A stretch of DNA of 42,969 nucleotides from Planotetraspora thailandica (GTDB lineage Bacteria > Actinomycetota > Actinomycetes > Streptosporangiales > Streptosporangiaceae), in contig NZ_BOOR01000022.1 in the NCBI RefSeq assembly GCF_016863335.1, positions 1 through 42,969 on the forward strand, given 5' to 3'. The notes below the pieces were generated by a model. It worked only from the letters and a program-made list of their open reading frames with translations, had not been told where the DNA came from and searched no databases. Shown here one piece after another: positions 22,266 to 29,825 of the stretch. The position numbers and the translations under genes were made by a program. Positions within the stretch are counted from its first letter, which is position 1. Each line of letters begins with the position of its first letter.

Positions 22266-23960
22266 GTGAGTGACGCAAGAAGGGCCTGGCTGCTCGGCTC
22301 CCGCAACGTCAAACTGGCCGCTGCCGGTGTCGGCGCGCTGCTCATCGGCGGATTCGCGTTCGGTCCGGTGGCGTTCGGCGCCGCGGCGCCGCCGAAGTAT
22401 CCGGCGGCCGAGATTCACAAGCCGTCCCCGATGCCCGACCGAATCATGCTCACCCCCACGACCACGCCGGCGACCTCGCAGCGGGTGACCTGGCGTGCGG
22501 AGGCGGACGCGGAGGCGGCGCAGGCGGAGATCCTCGAGGCGCCGCGTGCGCTCGGTGAGGTCGCCCCGGCCGCCGGAGCGGTCCGCAACGTTCAGGCCGT
22601 GGCCAACACCGCGGTCAACACCTCCCTCGGGTACGCCTCCACCTACCACACGGTGGAGTTCACCGACCTCAAGCCGGGCACGCGGTACACGTACCGGGTC
22701 GGCGACGGCAGCAACTGGAGCGAGTGGACCGACTTCACCACGGCGGAGGCGGGCTTCACGCCGTTCTCGTTCATCTACTACGGCGACGCGCAGAACTACA
22801 TCGACTCGGCGGTGCCGCGAGTCTTCCGGCAGGCGTTCGCCGAGCGCCCGCAGGCCAAGCTGATCGTCAACGCGGGTGACCTCATCGACTCCTCCAACAG
22901 CGAGGAGCAGTGGGGCCAGTGGTACAAGGCCGGCGGCTTCATCGACAGCCAGATCAACAACATGGCGATCCCCGGGAACCACGAATACAGCGGTGTCTCG
23001 CTGTCGTCGTTCTGGGGCCCGCAGTTCCCCTTCCCGGACAACGGCCCGGCGTGGGGCGACGTCCCGGCTCTCGACCGGACCGCCTACTACTTCGACTACC
23101 AGGGCGTGCGCTTCATCGGCCTGAACAGCAACGTTCAGGACATCCCCGAGTACATGACCGCCCAGACGAAGTGGCTCGAGGAGGTGCTCAAGAGCAACAA
23201 GAACAAGTGGACCGTGGTGACCTTCCACCACCCCGTCTACTCCAACACCGGCACGCGCAACAACCCCAATGTGCGCAACCAGTGGGGGCCGCTGCTCGAG
23301 AAGTACGGCGTGGACCTCGTCCTCCAGGGCCACGACCACTCGTACGGCCGGGGCAACCTGGCGACCGCGCGCAAGTCGGCCACGGTGCACAACGGCGTCG
23401 CCTACGTCGTCTCGGTGTCCGGCGGCAAGATGTACGAGCTGAACGGCGGCGTGAACTGGACCGGCAACGGCGCCGAGGTCTCAAGTAGCAGCGAGAACAC
23501 CCAGCTGTACCAGCTCATCGACGTCAGCGAGAACCAGATCCGGTTCGAGGCCCGCTACGCGAACGGCGAGCACCACGACGGGTTCCTCATCCGCAAGAAC
23601 GGCAAGGGCGAGAAGACCGTCAACGAGATCCGCACCCCGGAGAACACCGTGGGTCAGCAGGTCACCGTCGACAAGACCAGCGTGCGCTCCCGCGACCACC
23701 TCAAGGTCTCGGCGTACGGCTACGACCCGGCCGAGAAGGTGGCCGTCTACCTGCGTGAGGCGGACGCCGACGAGAAGACCAAGGGCCACGGGCACCACAA
23801 GGACCCGATTCTCGTCGGGTTCCGCAGGGCCGACGAGCTCGGACGTCTGATCACCACCGTCGACGTGCCGTCCTCGGCGCGCAGGGGTGAGACCTACGAG
23901 GTCTACCTGTCCAGCCGGCACCAGAAGATCACGAGTCCGGTCATCACCGTGACGAAGTAG
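22266..23960 (+). CDS. Secreted purple-acid-phosphatase-like metallophosphoesterase
   Basis: About 564 residues from GTG 22266 (AGGAG 12 bases upstream). It has an N-terminal signal/anchor (LAAAGVGALLIGGFAFGPVA), a fibronectin-like domain (about 55-165, ending DLKPGTRYTYRVGDGSNWSE), and a dimetal phosphoesterase domain (about 165-415). The domain shows all motifs: YYGDAQN, NAGDLID, PGNHEY, VTFHHPVYS and QGHDHSYGR. A C-terminal beta domain (about 460-564) ends ITSPVITVTK. Enzymes of this family hydrolyse phosphate esters outside the cell. The next gene follows after about 70 bases and may be co-expressed. Confidence 0.9.
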   Translation: MSDARRAWLLGSRNVKLAAAGVGALLIGGFAFGPVAFGAAAPPKYPAAEIHKPSPMPDRIMLTPTTTPATSQRVTWRAEADAEAAQAEILEAPRALGEVAPAAGAVRNVQAVANTAVNTSLGYASTYHTVEFTDLKPGTRYTYRVGDGSNWSEWTDFTTAEAGFTPFSFIYYGDAQNYIDSAVPRVFRQAFAERPQAKLIVNAGDLIDSSNSEEQWGQWYKAGGFIDSQINNMAIPGNHEYSGVSLSSFWGPQFPFPDNGPAWGDVPALDRTAYYFDYQGVRFIGLNSNVQDIPEYMTAQTKWLEEVLKSNKNKWTVVTFHHPVYSNTGTRNNPNVRNQWGPLLEKYGVDLVLQGHDHSYGRGNLATARKSATVHNGVAYVVSVSGGKMYELNGGVNWTGNGAEVSSSSENTQLYQLIDVSENQIRFEARYANGEHHDGFLIRKNGKGEKTVNEIRTPENTVGQQVTVDKTSVRSRDHLKVSAYGYDPAEKVAVYLREADADEKTKGHGHHKDPILVGFRRADELGRLITTVDVPSSARRGETYEVYLSSRHQKITSPVITVTK

Positions 23961-24028
23961 TGCCTGAGCCGGGTGCCGGAGCCGCTGTCGTGGCGTCCCG
24001 GCACCCGGCCGGCCGTACAGGAGATCCC

Positions 24029-24694
24029 GTGAACATCCGTACCCGTGCGCTCGCGGTCGTGCTGCTCGTGTGCTTCGCACTGCCGGCCATGGTCGCCGTC
24101 GCCGCGCCCGCGTCCGCGCACCCCTTCGGTCCTCCCTCTACGGCGCGAATCAGCGTCGACGGATCGCATGTGGCGATCTCCTGGATGGCGGCCGAGGACG
24201 ACTGGGTGGCGCTCGGGGCGTCCGTCGGCGCTTTCGAGAACCCGGCGACCGGCGCCGTGTCGACCCAGCTGACCGGTGAGCAGAAGCTGGAGCGCTCACC
24301 CGCGGTGCACGACTACCTGCTGGCCCGCATCACCGTGTCCCAGAGGGGCCGGCCGTGCGAGGGCCGGCTGGAGCCGCTGCAGGGGTTGCTCGCCCAGGGC
24401 GCCCGGTTCAGCTTCGAGTGCGGCGAACCCGTGGCCGAGGTCGACGTCACCATGAGCGCCTTGGTCGATCTCAACGCGAACTACCGGACCATGCTCACGG
24501 CCGCGACCCCGGCCATGCCCACGCGGACACTGTTCACCGCGGCGGCGACCACCCGGCAGTTGCGCTTCTCCGCTTCCGCGGGCGGCATGCCGGCCGACGT
24601 CACGGGCCTCGCCGCCGGGTTGGCCGTCGCGGTGCTGGCCGGTGCAGGCGGCTTCGTCGTGCTACGGGTACGGAGGGCGAGAAAGAACGCATGA
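24029..24694 (+). CDS. Exported membrane-anchored hypothetical protein
   Basis: A 221-residue protein from GTG 24029 (AGGAG seven bases upstream). It has a signal peptide (residues 1-30, ending VAAPASA), then a beta-rich extracellular part (HPFGPPSTARISVDGSHVAI, WVALGASVGAFENP) with one Cys pair (CEGRLEP...FSFECGE). Near the C-terminus is a membrane helix (GLAAGLAVAVLAGAGGFVVL) with a basic tail RVRRARKNA. That layout makes it a type I surface protein. No family is recognised. It lies just downstream of the phosphoesterase, suggesting a shared extracytoplasmic job. Confidence 0.75.
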   Translation: MNIRTRALAVVLLVCFALPAMVAVAAPASAHPFGPPSTARISVDGSHVAISWMAAEDDWVALGASVGAFENPATGAVSTQLTGEQKLERSPAVHDYLLARITVSQRGRPCEGRLEPLQGLLAQGARFSFECGEPVAEVDVTMSALVDLNANYRTMLTAATPAMPTRTLFTAAATTRQLRFSASAGGMPADVTGLAAGLAVAVLAGAGGFVVLRVRRARKNA

Positions 24695-24716
24695 CCGGCC
24701 TGAGCGGTCCCGACGC

Positions 24717-25280
24717 TCATGCGAGGGCGTCGCGTGCGTCCATGAGAGCGAACCCGAGCAGGTTCAGACCCCGCCAGGTAGCCGGGGAGACGGTGCGCTC
24801 GTCTGAGGCGGTGAGGCCGATGCCCCAGATCCGGTCACGGGGGCTGGCCTCGACCAGGACCCGTCCCCGGGTGGCGAGCAGGAACTCCCTCAAATCAGGA
24901 TGCTCACGGAATTTGGCGATGTTGCCGCGGACCACTATCTCGTGCCGGTGCGCGGTCCAGGTCGCCTCGTCGAATCGCAGAATCTCGCGGCCGAGCTTCT
25001 TGGCCTCGCCCGGATGGTTCGCGGCGAGAATCCTGCGCGCGATCTCGTCGTCGCCGAACAGCCACGCCTTGTGGGCCATCATGTAGTGCTCGGCCGACCG
25101 GAACAGGTGCCCGTCCGCGGTGAAGTCGGCCTGCCACCACTGGCTCAGGCAACCGGGGCCGGCATCGCCGCTGCGGGTGGGCTGGTGACCCCAGAAATAC
25201 AGGTATCGCAACCGCCGCCCGGCCTGCTCGGCGGCGACGGCCTCCTCCACGGTGCGGGGCAGTCTCTCGCTCTCAGACAT
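24717..25280 (-). CDS. NADAR-family protein (DUF1768, YbiA-like)
   Basis: A 187-residue protein from ATG 25280. NADAR signatures are clear: LYFWGHQPT, CLSQWWQADFTADGHLFRSA then EHYMMAHKAWLFGDDE, AKKLGREILRFDEATWTAHR, and RDRIWGIGLTASDERTVSPA. NADAR proteins cleave N-glycosidic bonds in riboflavin intermediates (YbiA) or act on ADP-ribosylated guanosine. The latter group takes part in toxin or phage defence in some bacteria. The sequence alone does not separate these roles. The divergent neighbour is the DivIVA-like protein at 25485. Confidence 0.9.
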   Translation of the reverse strand: MSESERLPRTVEEAVAAEQAGRRLRYLYFWGHQPTRSGDAGPGCLSQWWQADFTADGHLFRSAEHYMMAHKAWLFGDDEIARRILAANHPGEAKKLGREILRFDEATWTAHRHEIVVRGNIAKFREHPDLREFLLATRGRVLVEASPRDRIWGIGLTASDERTVSPATWRGLNLLGFALMDARDALA

Positions 25281-25484
25281 CCACCCACGGTGACATATCA
25301 ACATCAAAGTGGGGCAACGATACCGATCACTCAACTGCCGTACTCGGCGTGTTATGCGCGTTCTGTCCTTCACGTTGGGGCCGCCGATGTACCAATGGAG
25401 ACGGCAAATCGCCGCTCCAGGCATGACGGGGGCGGCGATTGCCGTGACGAGATGGCCGCGACAGAGAGATGGGCTGGTCAGCTG

Positions 25485-25940
25485 ATGGATGGCAATGCGT
25501 TCGACGTGGTTCTGCGGGGCTACGACCGCGAAGAGGTGGACACGCTTCGCGGCAGGGTGGCCGCCGGGGACGTGACCGCCGACGAGCTCCGCAAGACCTC
25601 GTTCTCCGTGACGATGCGCGGCTACGACCGGTATCAGGTCTCGGAGTACATCGAGGACGCGATCGCCGCGCTCGAAGGCAAGGCCCGTATGCCGCGTCTT
25701 TCGCGATCCGCTGCACTCACCGGCCGCAAGACGAAGTCCGTACGGCTGGACACGGTCGTCAGGGGCTACAAGCGCGAGCAGGTGGACGCGTTGTGGGATG
25801 CGGTCAACAGGAAGGCCATCTCGCCTGACGAGGTCAGGAAGACCACGTTCGAGGTCGTTTGGAACGGCTATGAGCGGGGCCAGGTGCGCAAGGCCGTCAA
25901 GGAGTGGGCCGAGATCCTCGAGACGCCCGACGAAGAGTAG
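25485..25940 (+). CDS. DivIVA-like protein with four GYxRxQV motifs
   Basis: A 151-residue protein from ATG 25485. It contains four spaced copies of a DivIVA-type short motif: VVLRGYDREEVDTL, VTMRGYDRYQVSEYI, TVVRGYKREQVDALWD and VVWNGYERGQVRKAVKEW. They fall in two halves that each have the form motif, short helix, DELRKT or DEVRKT, motif, so the gene looks like an internal duplication. There is no long coiled coil as in true DivIVA/Wag31. DivIVA N-terminal motifs bind curved membrane. A regulator or adaptor of polar growth is conceivable, but function is unknown. Confidence 0.75.
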   Translation: MDGNAFDVVLRGYDREEVDTLRGRVAAGDVTADELRKTSFSVTMRGYDRYQVSEYIEDAIAALEGKARMPRLSRSAALTGRKTKSVRLDTVVRGYKREQVDALWDAVNRKAISPDEVRKTTFEVVWNGYERGQVRKAVKEWAEILETPDEE

Positions 25941-25954
25941 GCCTCGCCGTACCG

Positions 25955-26830
25955 TTACCGGGCGGATCGGCTGCCGGCGTCGACCAGGTCCGGTGATCGA
26001 AGGTGGTTCAGCAGGAGGGGCAGCCGGGCGGCGCTGGCGGGGTCGGCGGGGGTGAAGGCCACCAGCCGCAGGTCGGTGGCGCCGACGATCTCCGTGGTGA
26101 CGGCTTCGAGGTCGATGCGGCCGGTGCTGGGGTGGCGGCACTGTTTGACGCGCGGTGCGACGGCGCGCACCTCGTGCCGGGTCCACCGGTTGCGGAACTC
26201 CTCGCTGGAGGAGGTCAGCCGGTTCAGCAGTTCGACGAGGTCGGCCCGGCCGGCCTGCCGCGCGGTGATCGCCCGGAACTGGGCCACCATGACGTCGGCG
26301 TCGGTGCTCCAGTCGAGGAACCGCTGCCGCATGACCGGATGGTGGAACAGCAGCCACAGGGTGTTGCGCTCCCCGGCGGGCAGGCGGGGGTAGTCCACGG
26401 TGAACGCGCGCTGGGCGTCGTTCCATGCGAGCACGTCGTAGCGCAGGTTGATGACGTACGCGGGGATGGGGTTGAGGGCGTCGAGCATCGTCTGCACCGC
26501 CGGGGCGACACGGGGGCCGGAAGTCCGCTCGACGGGCAGGGTGTCGGTGTAACCGCACAGGGCGAGCAGGTGATCGTGCTCGTCCGGGCCGAGGCGTAGG
26601 GCGCGGGCCAGCGCGTCGAGGACCGCGAGCGAGGGGCGTGACCCGCGTCCCTGCTCGAGCCAGGTGTACCAGGTCGTGCTGATGTGCGTGAGCTGGGCGA
26701 CCTCCTCCCGCCGCAATCCGGGCGTCCTGCGCCGCTCTCCGGGCGGCAGCCCGACGGCCTGCGGCGTCAGCCGCGCCCGGCGGTCCCGGAGGAAGCGGCC
26801 CAGCTCCCTGCGTCGCTCCAGGTCGGACAT
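25955..26830 (-). CDS. XRE/MmyB-type transcriptional regulator
   Basis: A 291-residue protein from ATG 26830. Residues 8-80 form the XRE helix-turn-helix (LGRFLRDRRARLTPQAVGLP, GLRREEVAQLTHISTTWYTW, LEQGRGSRPSLAVLDALARA). Residues about 105-280 are the MmyB ligand-binding domain (NPIPAYVINLRYDVLAWNDA, RFLDWSTDADVMVAQFRAIT, WTRHEVRAV). Divergent from the SDR gene at 26986, the typical arrangement in which the regulator represses a neighbouring dehydrogenase until ligand binds. A 10-base palindrome lies between them (26890-26899). Confidence 0.9.
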   Translation of the reverse strand: MSDLERRRELGRFLRDRRARLTPQAVGLPPGERRRTPGLRREEVAQLTHISTTWYTWLEQGRGSRPSLAVLDALARALRLGPDEHDHLLALCGYTDTLPVERTSGPRVAPAVQTMLDALNPIPAYVINLRYDVLAWNDAQRAFTVDYPRLPAGERNTLWLLFHHPVMRQRFLDWSTDADVMVAQFRAITARQAGRADLVELLNRLTSSSEEFRNRWTRHEVRAVAPRVKQCRHPSTGRIDLEAVTTEIVGATDLRLVAFTPADPASAARLPLLLNHLRSPDLVDAGSRSAR

Positions 26831-26889
26831 GGTTGCTCCCTTCGGCCGGCCCGTGGAGGTTAGTCGGCGATACCACGATAAGCCTGTTA

Positions 26890-26899
26890 CTGGTACCAG
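26890..26899. promoter_or_regulatory. Palindrome between MmyB regulator and SDR
   Basis: CTGGTACCAG is a perfect 10-base palindrome located 60 bases before the regulator start and 87 bases before the SDR start. It is a reasonable operator candidate for the regulator. It is short enough to occur by chance, so the call rests on position. Confidence 0.35.
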
Positions 26900-26985
26900 C
26901 CTCCACCGCCGATGGAACCTGATGGCACGAACCGCGCCGTCACCTCTCGTGCGGCGCGATCACATCCGCTGCGAGGAAGCGAGAG

Positions 26986-27741
26986 ATGGACATCAGCATT
27001 TCGGGCAAGGTCGTCCTGGTCACCGGCGCGGGCCGCGGAATCGGTAGGAGCCTGGCCGTCGGGTTGGCCGCCGAAGGCGCGCGTACGGCGATCATGACGC
27101 GGAACGCCGACCAGGGAGATCGGCTCGCCGAGGAGATCGGCCGGTCACCCGGTGCCGGACCGGTGCTCCCGGTCGTCGCCGACGTCGGCGACGAAGGCGC
27201 GGTGGCGGAAGCCGTACGGCGCATTGACCGTCAGTGGGGCCGCATCGACGCACTGGTGCACAACGCGGGCTGGATGCCTCCGGCCTCGCCGGTCCTGGAC
27301 ACCGACGTCACCCGCCTGCGCGGCGTGCTGGACACCAATCTGGTCGGCTCCTTCCTGCTCACCAAGCACGTGGCCCCGGTCATGATCCGCGGGGGAGGCG
27401 GGCGCATCGTCTACATCTCCAGCATGATCGGGGTGCAGGCGAATCAAGGCCTGGCCGCGTACGGCGCGAGCAAGGCGGGCCTGAACATCCTGAACAACGT
27501 TGTACATCGCGAACTGGCGAATCAGGGGATACGCACCGTCGCCCTCGCCCCCGGCCTGACCGACACTCCAGGCATGCGGGCATCCGTCGGGGAGGAGTAC
27601 ATCACCACGGTCGCCGCGTCCTACCCCGGTGGACGGATCGGCCGGCCAGAGGACATCCTGGCGCTGACCGTCTTCCTCTGCAGCGACGCCGCCCAGCACA
27701 TCTCAGGAACGCTCATCCCCGTGCGCCCCGTCACGGGATAG
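26986..27741 (+). CDS. SDR-family oxidoreductase
   Basis: A 251-residue classical SDR. It has VTGAGRGIGRSLAVGLAAEG (nucleotide loop), VHNAGWMPPA (NAG), YISSMIG with the catalytic Ser, and YGASKAG for Tyr/Lys. The C-terminus ends SGTLIPVRPVTG instead of the usual VDGG, a mild deviation. It is divergently paired with the MmyB regulator at 25955-26830, which probably controls it. The substrate is unknown. The EthD gene follows on the other strand. Confidence 0.9.
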   Translation: MDISISGKVVLVTGAGRGIGRSLAVGLAAEGARTAIMTRNADQGDRLAEEIGRSPGAGPVLPVVADVGDEGAVAEAVRRIDRQWGRIDALVHNAGWMPPASPVLDTDVTRLRGVLDTNLVGSFLLTKHVAPVMIRGGGGRIVYISSMIGVQANQGLAAYGASKAGLNILNNVVHRELANQGIRTVALAPGLTDTPGMRASVGEEYITTVAASYPGGRIGRPEDILALTVFLCSDAAQHISGTLIPVRPVTG

Positions 27742-27777
27742 GCATCGCGATCCGGTACGGCAAGTCGGCTGTGGGTT

Positions 27778-28110
27778 CTAGACCAACTGCACCTGCTGCT
27801 CCAGCACGGCCGAGTGGATGCCGATCGACGTGTCGCGCATGTACGCCTTCCGGAGTTCGTGTGCCCTGCGGTACTCCTCCGTCGCGAGCGCTTCCCGCAT
27901 CGTCGCCTCGGATTCGAAGCTGATCTTGACGATGGCGTCGATGGGGTCCTCTGCGCCGTCCTGGGCGAGGTCGGACAGGTAGTACTGCACGTACTCCTTC
28001 ACCTGGGGCAGGCCAGCGTAGACCGGGCCGTATTCCGTTTCCATGAAGCGGCGAAACTCCTCGGTGGAGATTCCGGGCCGCTTGCGGATCACTGTCATGA
28101 GAGTGAGCAT
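27778..28110 (-). CDS. EthD-domain protein
   Basis: A 110-residue protein from ATG 28110. It has the ferredoxin-like EthD pattern: LMTVIRKRPGISTEEFRRFM, EYGPVYAGLPQVKEYVQYYL, AIVKISFESEATMREALATE and a C-terminal GIHSAVLEQQVQLV. EthD proteins accompany oxidoreductases and aromatic or polyketide pathways, where some act as cyclases or monooxygenases. It is divergent from the TetR gene (28177), with two palindromes between them, so the TetR product is its likely repressor. The SDR at 26986 converges on it. Confidence 0.85.
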   Translation of the reverse strand: MLTLMTVIRKRPGISTEEFRRFMETEYGPVYAGLPQVKEYVQYYLSDLAQDGAEDPIDAIVKISFESEATMREALATEEYRRAHELRKAYMRDTSIGIHSAVLEQQVQLV

Positions 28111-28126
28111 TTCGCACCATTTCCAC

Positions 28127-28168
28127 TGAACACCTGTTCATCGCGACGGTATCATGAACGGGTGTTCA
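28127..28168. promoter_or_regulatory. Two TetR-type palindromes between ethD-like and tetR
   Basis: TGAACACCTGTTCA (28127-28140, perfect 6-bp arms) and TGAACGGGTGTTCA (28155-28168, 5-bp arms) are 28 bases apart, centre to centre. They occupy the 66-base gap between the two divergent starts. Paired sites on nearly the same helix face fit a TetR dimer-of-dimers controlling both promoters. Confidence 0.75.
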
Positions 28169-28176
28169 ATGGCTGG

Positions 28177-28761
28177 GTGACGAAATCCACTGACGCCAAG
28201 GACGCCCGGGACCTCCGCGCCGAGCTCATCGCCGCCGCTGTGGCCATGCTGGCGCAGCCGCAGGCGGTGGCCGTACCGTCGCTGCGCTCGATCGCCCGGG
28301 CCTGTGGTGTGGCGCCGTCAGCGGTCTACTGGCACTTCCCCTCCGAGGCGGACCTGCGCTCCGCCGTGCTCGACGCGGAATACTCCTCCCTGATCGAGTC
28401 CGTCGAAGCGGCGCTGGACGCGGCGGGGGAGCACGCCGATCCGCTGGTGGCCGCCGGTGACGCCTACATTGTCTGGGCATTGGACCACCCGGGCGCCTAC
28501 CAGCTCCTGTTCGAGAGCGGTGACGAACTCCCCGCCACCAGAGCCGAGCACGGCCCCCGTCTCCAGCGGCGCATCGTGGAACTCGCCCGGCGGGTCGACC
28601 CGGACGCCCCCTTCGCGGCGGCGCTGCTGATGTGGTCGGTCTGGCACGGCGTGGTGTCCCTGCGCCTGCACAAGAACGAGTGGGACTGGGGCATGACGGC
28701 GCAGCAGGCCAACCGCCGGCTGGTCTCCGCCCTCACGGGCACCCGTCCTGAGCGGCGTTGA
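28177..28761 (+). CDS. TetR-family transcriptional regulator
   Basis: About 194 residues from GTG 28177 (GTG 28162 is also in frame but lies inside the second palindrome). The DNA-binding domain reads DARDLRAELIAAAVAMLAQP, VPSLRSIARACGVAPSAVYW and HFPSEADLRSAVLDAEYSSL. The C-terminal part (LDHPGAYQLLFESGDELPAT, FAAALLMWSVWHGVVSLRLH) matches the WHG-type TetR effector domain. It probably represses itself and the divergent EthD gene through the palindromes at 28127-28168. Confidence 0.9.
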   Translation: MTKSTDAKDARDLRAELIAAAVAMLAQPQAVAVPSLRSIARACGVAPSAVYWHFPSEADLRSAVLDAEYSSLIESVEAALDAAGEHADPLVAAGDAYIVWALDHPGAYQLLFESGDELPATRAEHGPRLQRRIVELARRVDPDAPFAAALLMWSVWHGVVSLRLHKNEWDWGMTAQQANRRLVSALTGTRPERR

Positions 28762-28770
28762 AGACGGCCC

Positions 28771-28936
28771 TCAGCTCCCGCCGGCGTAGACCTCGCGGAT
28801 TCTGGCGTGCTGCTCGCAGACCCTCGCCAGGTCTGCGCTGAATCGGGCGTCCATGGAGCTCGGCGATGATGTCGAGCGCCCGCTTGTTCTGCCGCAGCGC
28901 CTCGTCCAAACGCCCCTCACGCCAGAGAGCCAAGGT
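28771..28936 (-). pseudogene. TPR protein C-terminal remnant, frameshifted
   Basis: The minus frame from about 28936 reads MALWREGRLDEALRQNKRAL then DIIAELHG, a TPR unit. It then loses sense, while the neighbouring frame continues MDARFSADLARVCEQHARIR then EVYAGGS and stops at 28771. One frameshift near 28855 separates the two. Nothing else of the gene remains: the signal peptidase gene ends about 45 bases to the right. Confidence 0.5.
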
Positions 28937-28979
28937 TAGCGATTCGCCGTACGGCCCGGCCGTTTCCGGCCCTGGGCGA

Positions 28980-29750
28980 TCACGGGGGAGAGCCGGCGCC
29001 GAGCTTCGGCTGGGCGAACGTGTCGGGGATCGACAGCGTCTTCGCGTGGTCGAACGGCCAGGCGATGACGAAGGCCCTGCCGATCACCTTGTCCATCGGG
29101 ATCGTTCCGCCACCGGGGTCGTCCATGTGGTACCGCGAGTCCCGGGACAGCGACCGGTGGTCGCCCATCACCCAGAGCCGGCCGGCGGGCACGGTGACCT
29201 CGAATGCCCGATCGGAGGGGACGTCCCCCGGATAGAGATAGGACTTCTCGTCGAGGGGGACGCCGTTGACGGTGACCCGCCCTTGGGAGTCGCAGCACTT
29301 CACGGTGTCGCCGGGGATGCCGATGACCCGTTTGACGTAGTCGCGCTCGTTCGGCGCCATGCCGGCCTGGACGCTCAGCCAGTGGAACGCCTTGGCGACG
29401 GGGTTGTCCGGCTCCTCGTAGGTGTACTCCTGGTCGTCCCAGGAGTCGAGGCCGGAGAACACGATGGCGTCGCCACGCGCGATGTCGCGAACGTGATAGA
29501 CGAGCTTGTTGACCAGCACCCGGTCGTTGACCTGGAGAGTGTTCTCCATCGACCCCGACGGGATGTAGAAGGCCTGCACGACGAACGACTTGATCAGCAG
29601 TGCCAGGCCCAGAGCCACGACCACGATGACGGGGAACTCGCGCAGGAACGAGCCCTTCTTGGCCTTCCTGCCGGCCTTCCCTTTGTCCCTGTCGTTCTCG
29701 TCGTTGTCTCTGCCGTTCGTCTCCGGTAAGTCTTCCGCGACCACGTCCAC
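28980..29750 (-). CDS. lepB: Signal peptidase I
   Basis: A 256-residue protein from GTG 29750. It has a cytoplasmic Lys/Asp-rich N-terminus (1-38), one membrane helix (FPVIVVVALGLALLIKSFVV), the catalytic Ser in YIPSGSMENTL (Ser67), the catalytic Lys in DYVKRVIGIPGD (Lys140), and the box-E motif VMGDHRSLSRDSR. It cleaves signal peptides of exported proteins on the outer membrane face. Actinomycetes usually carry several copies; this one stands apart from the ribosomal-protein cluster, so it is probably an extra copy. The MFS gene lies upstream on the same strand with a gap of about 75 bases. Confidence 0.93.
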   Translation of the reverse strand: MDVVAEDLPETNGRDNDENDRDKGKAGRKAKKGSFLREFPVIVVVALGLALLIKSFVVQAFYIPSGSMENTLQVNDRVLVNKLVYHVRDIARGDAIVFSGLDSWDDQEYTYEEPDNPVAKAFHWLSVQAGMAPNERDYVKRVIGIPGDTVKCCDSQGRVTVNGVPLDEKSYLYPGDVPSDRAFEVTVPAGRLWVMGDHRSLSRDSRYHMDDPGGGTIPMDKVIGRAFVIAWPFDHAKTLSIPDTFAQPKLGAGSPP

Positions 29751-29825
29751 CTCGTCACCAGTAGCGCCATGGGCGGGAGCATGCCGATCCCCACTCGAGA
29801 GACTAGCCGAGTTCGTCCGTGATGA

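Noticed and set aside
24900-25484. N-terminal extension of the DivIVA-like protein
   Set aside because: The upstream frame is antisense to the NADAR gene; the ATG at 25485 gives the four-motif protein alone.
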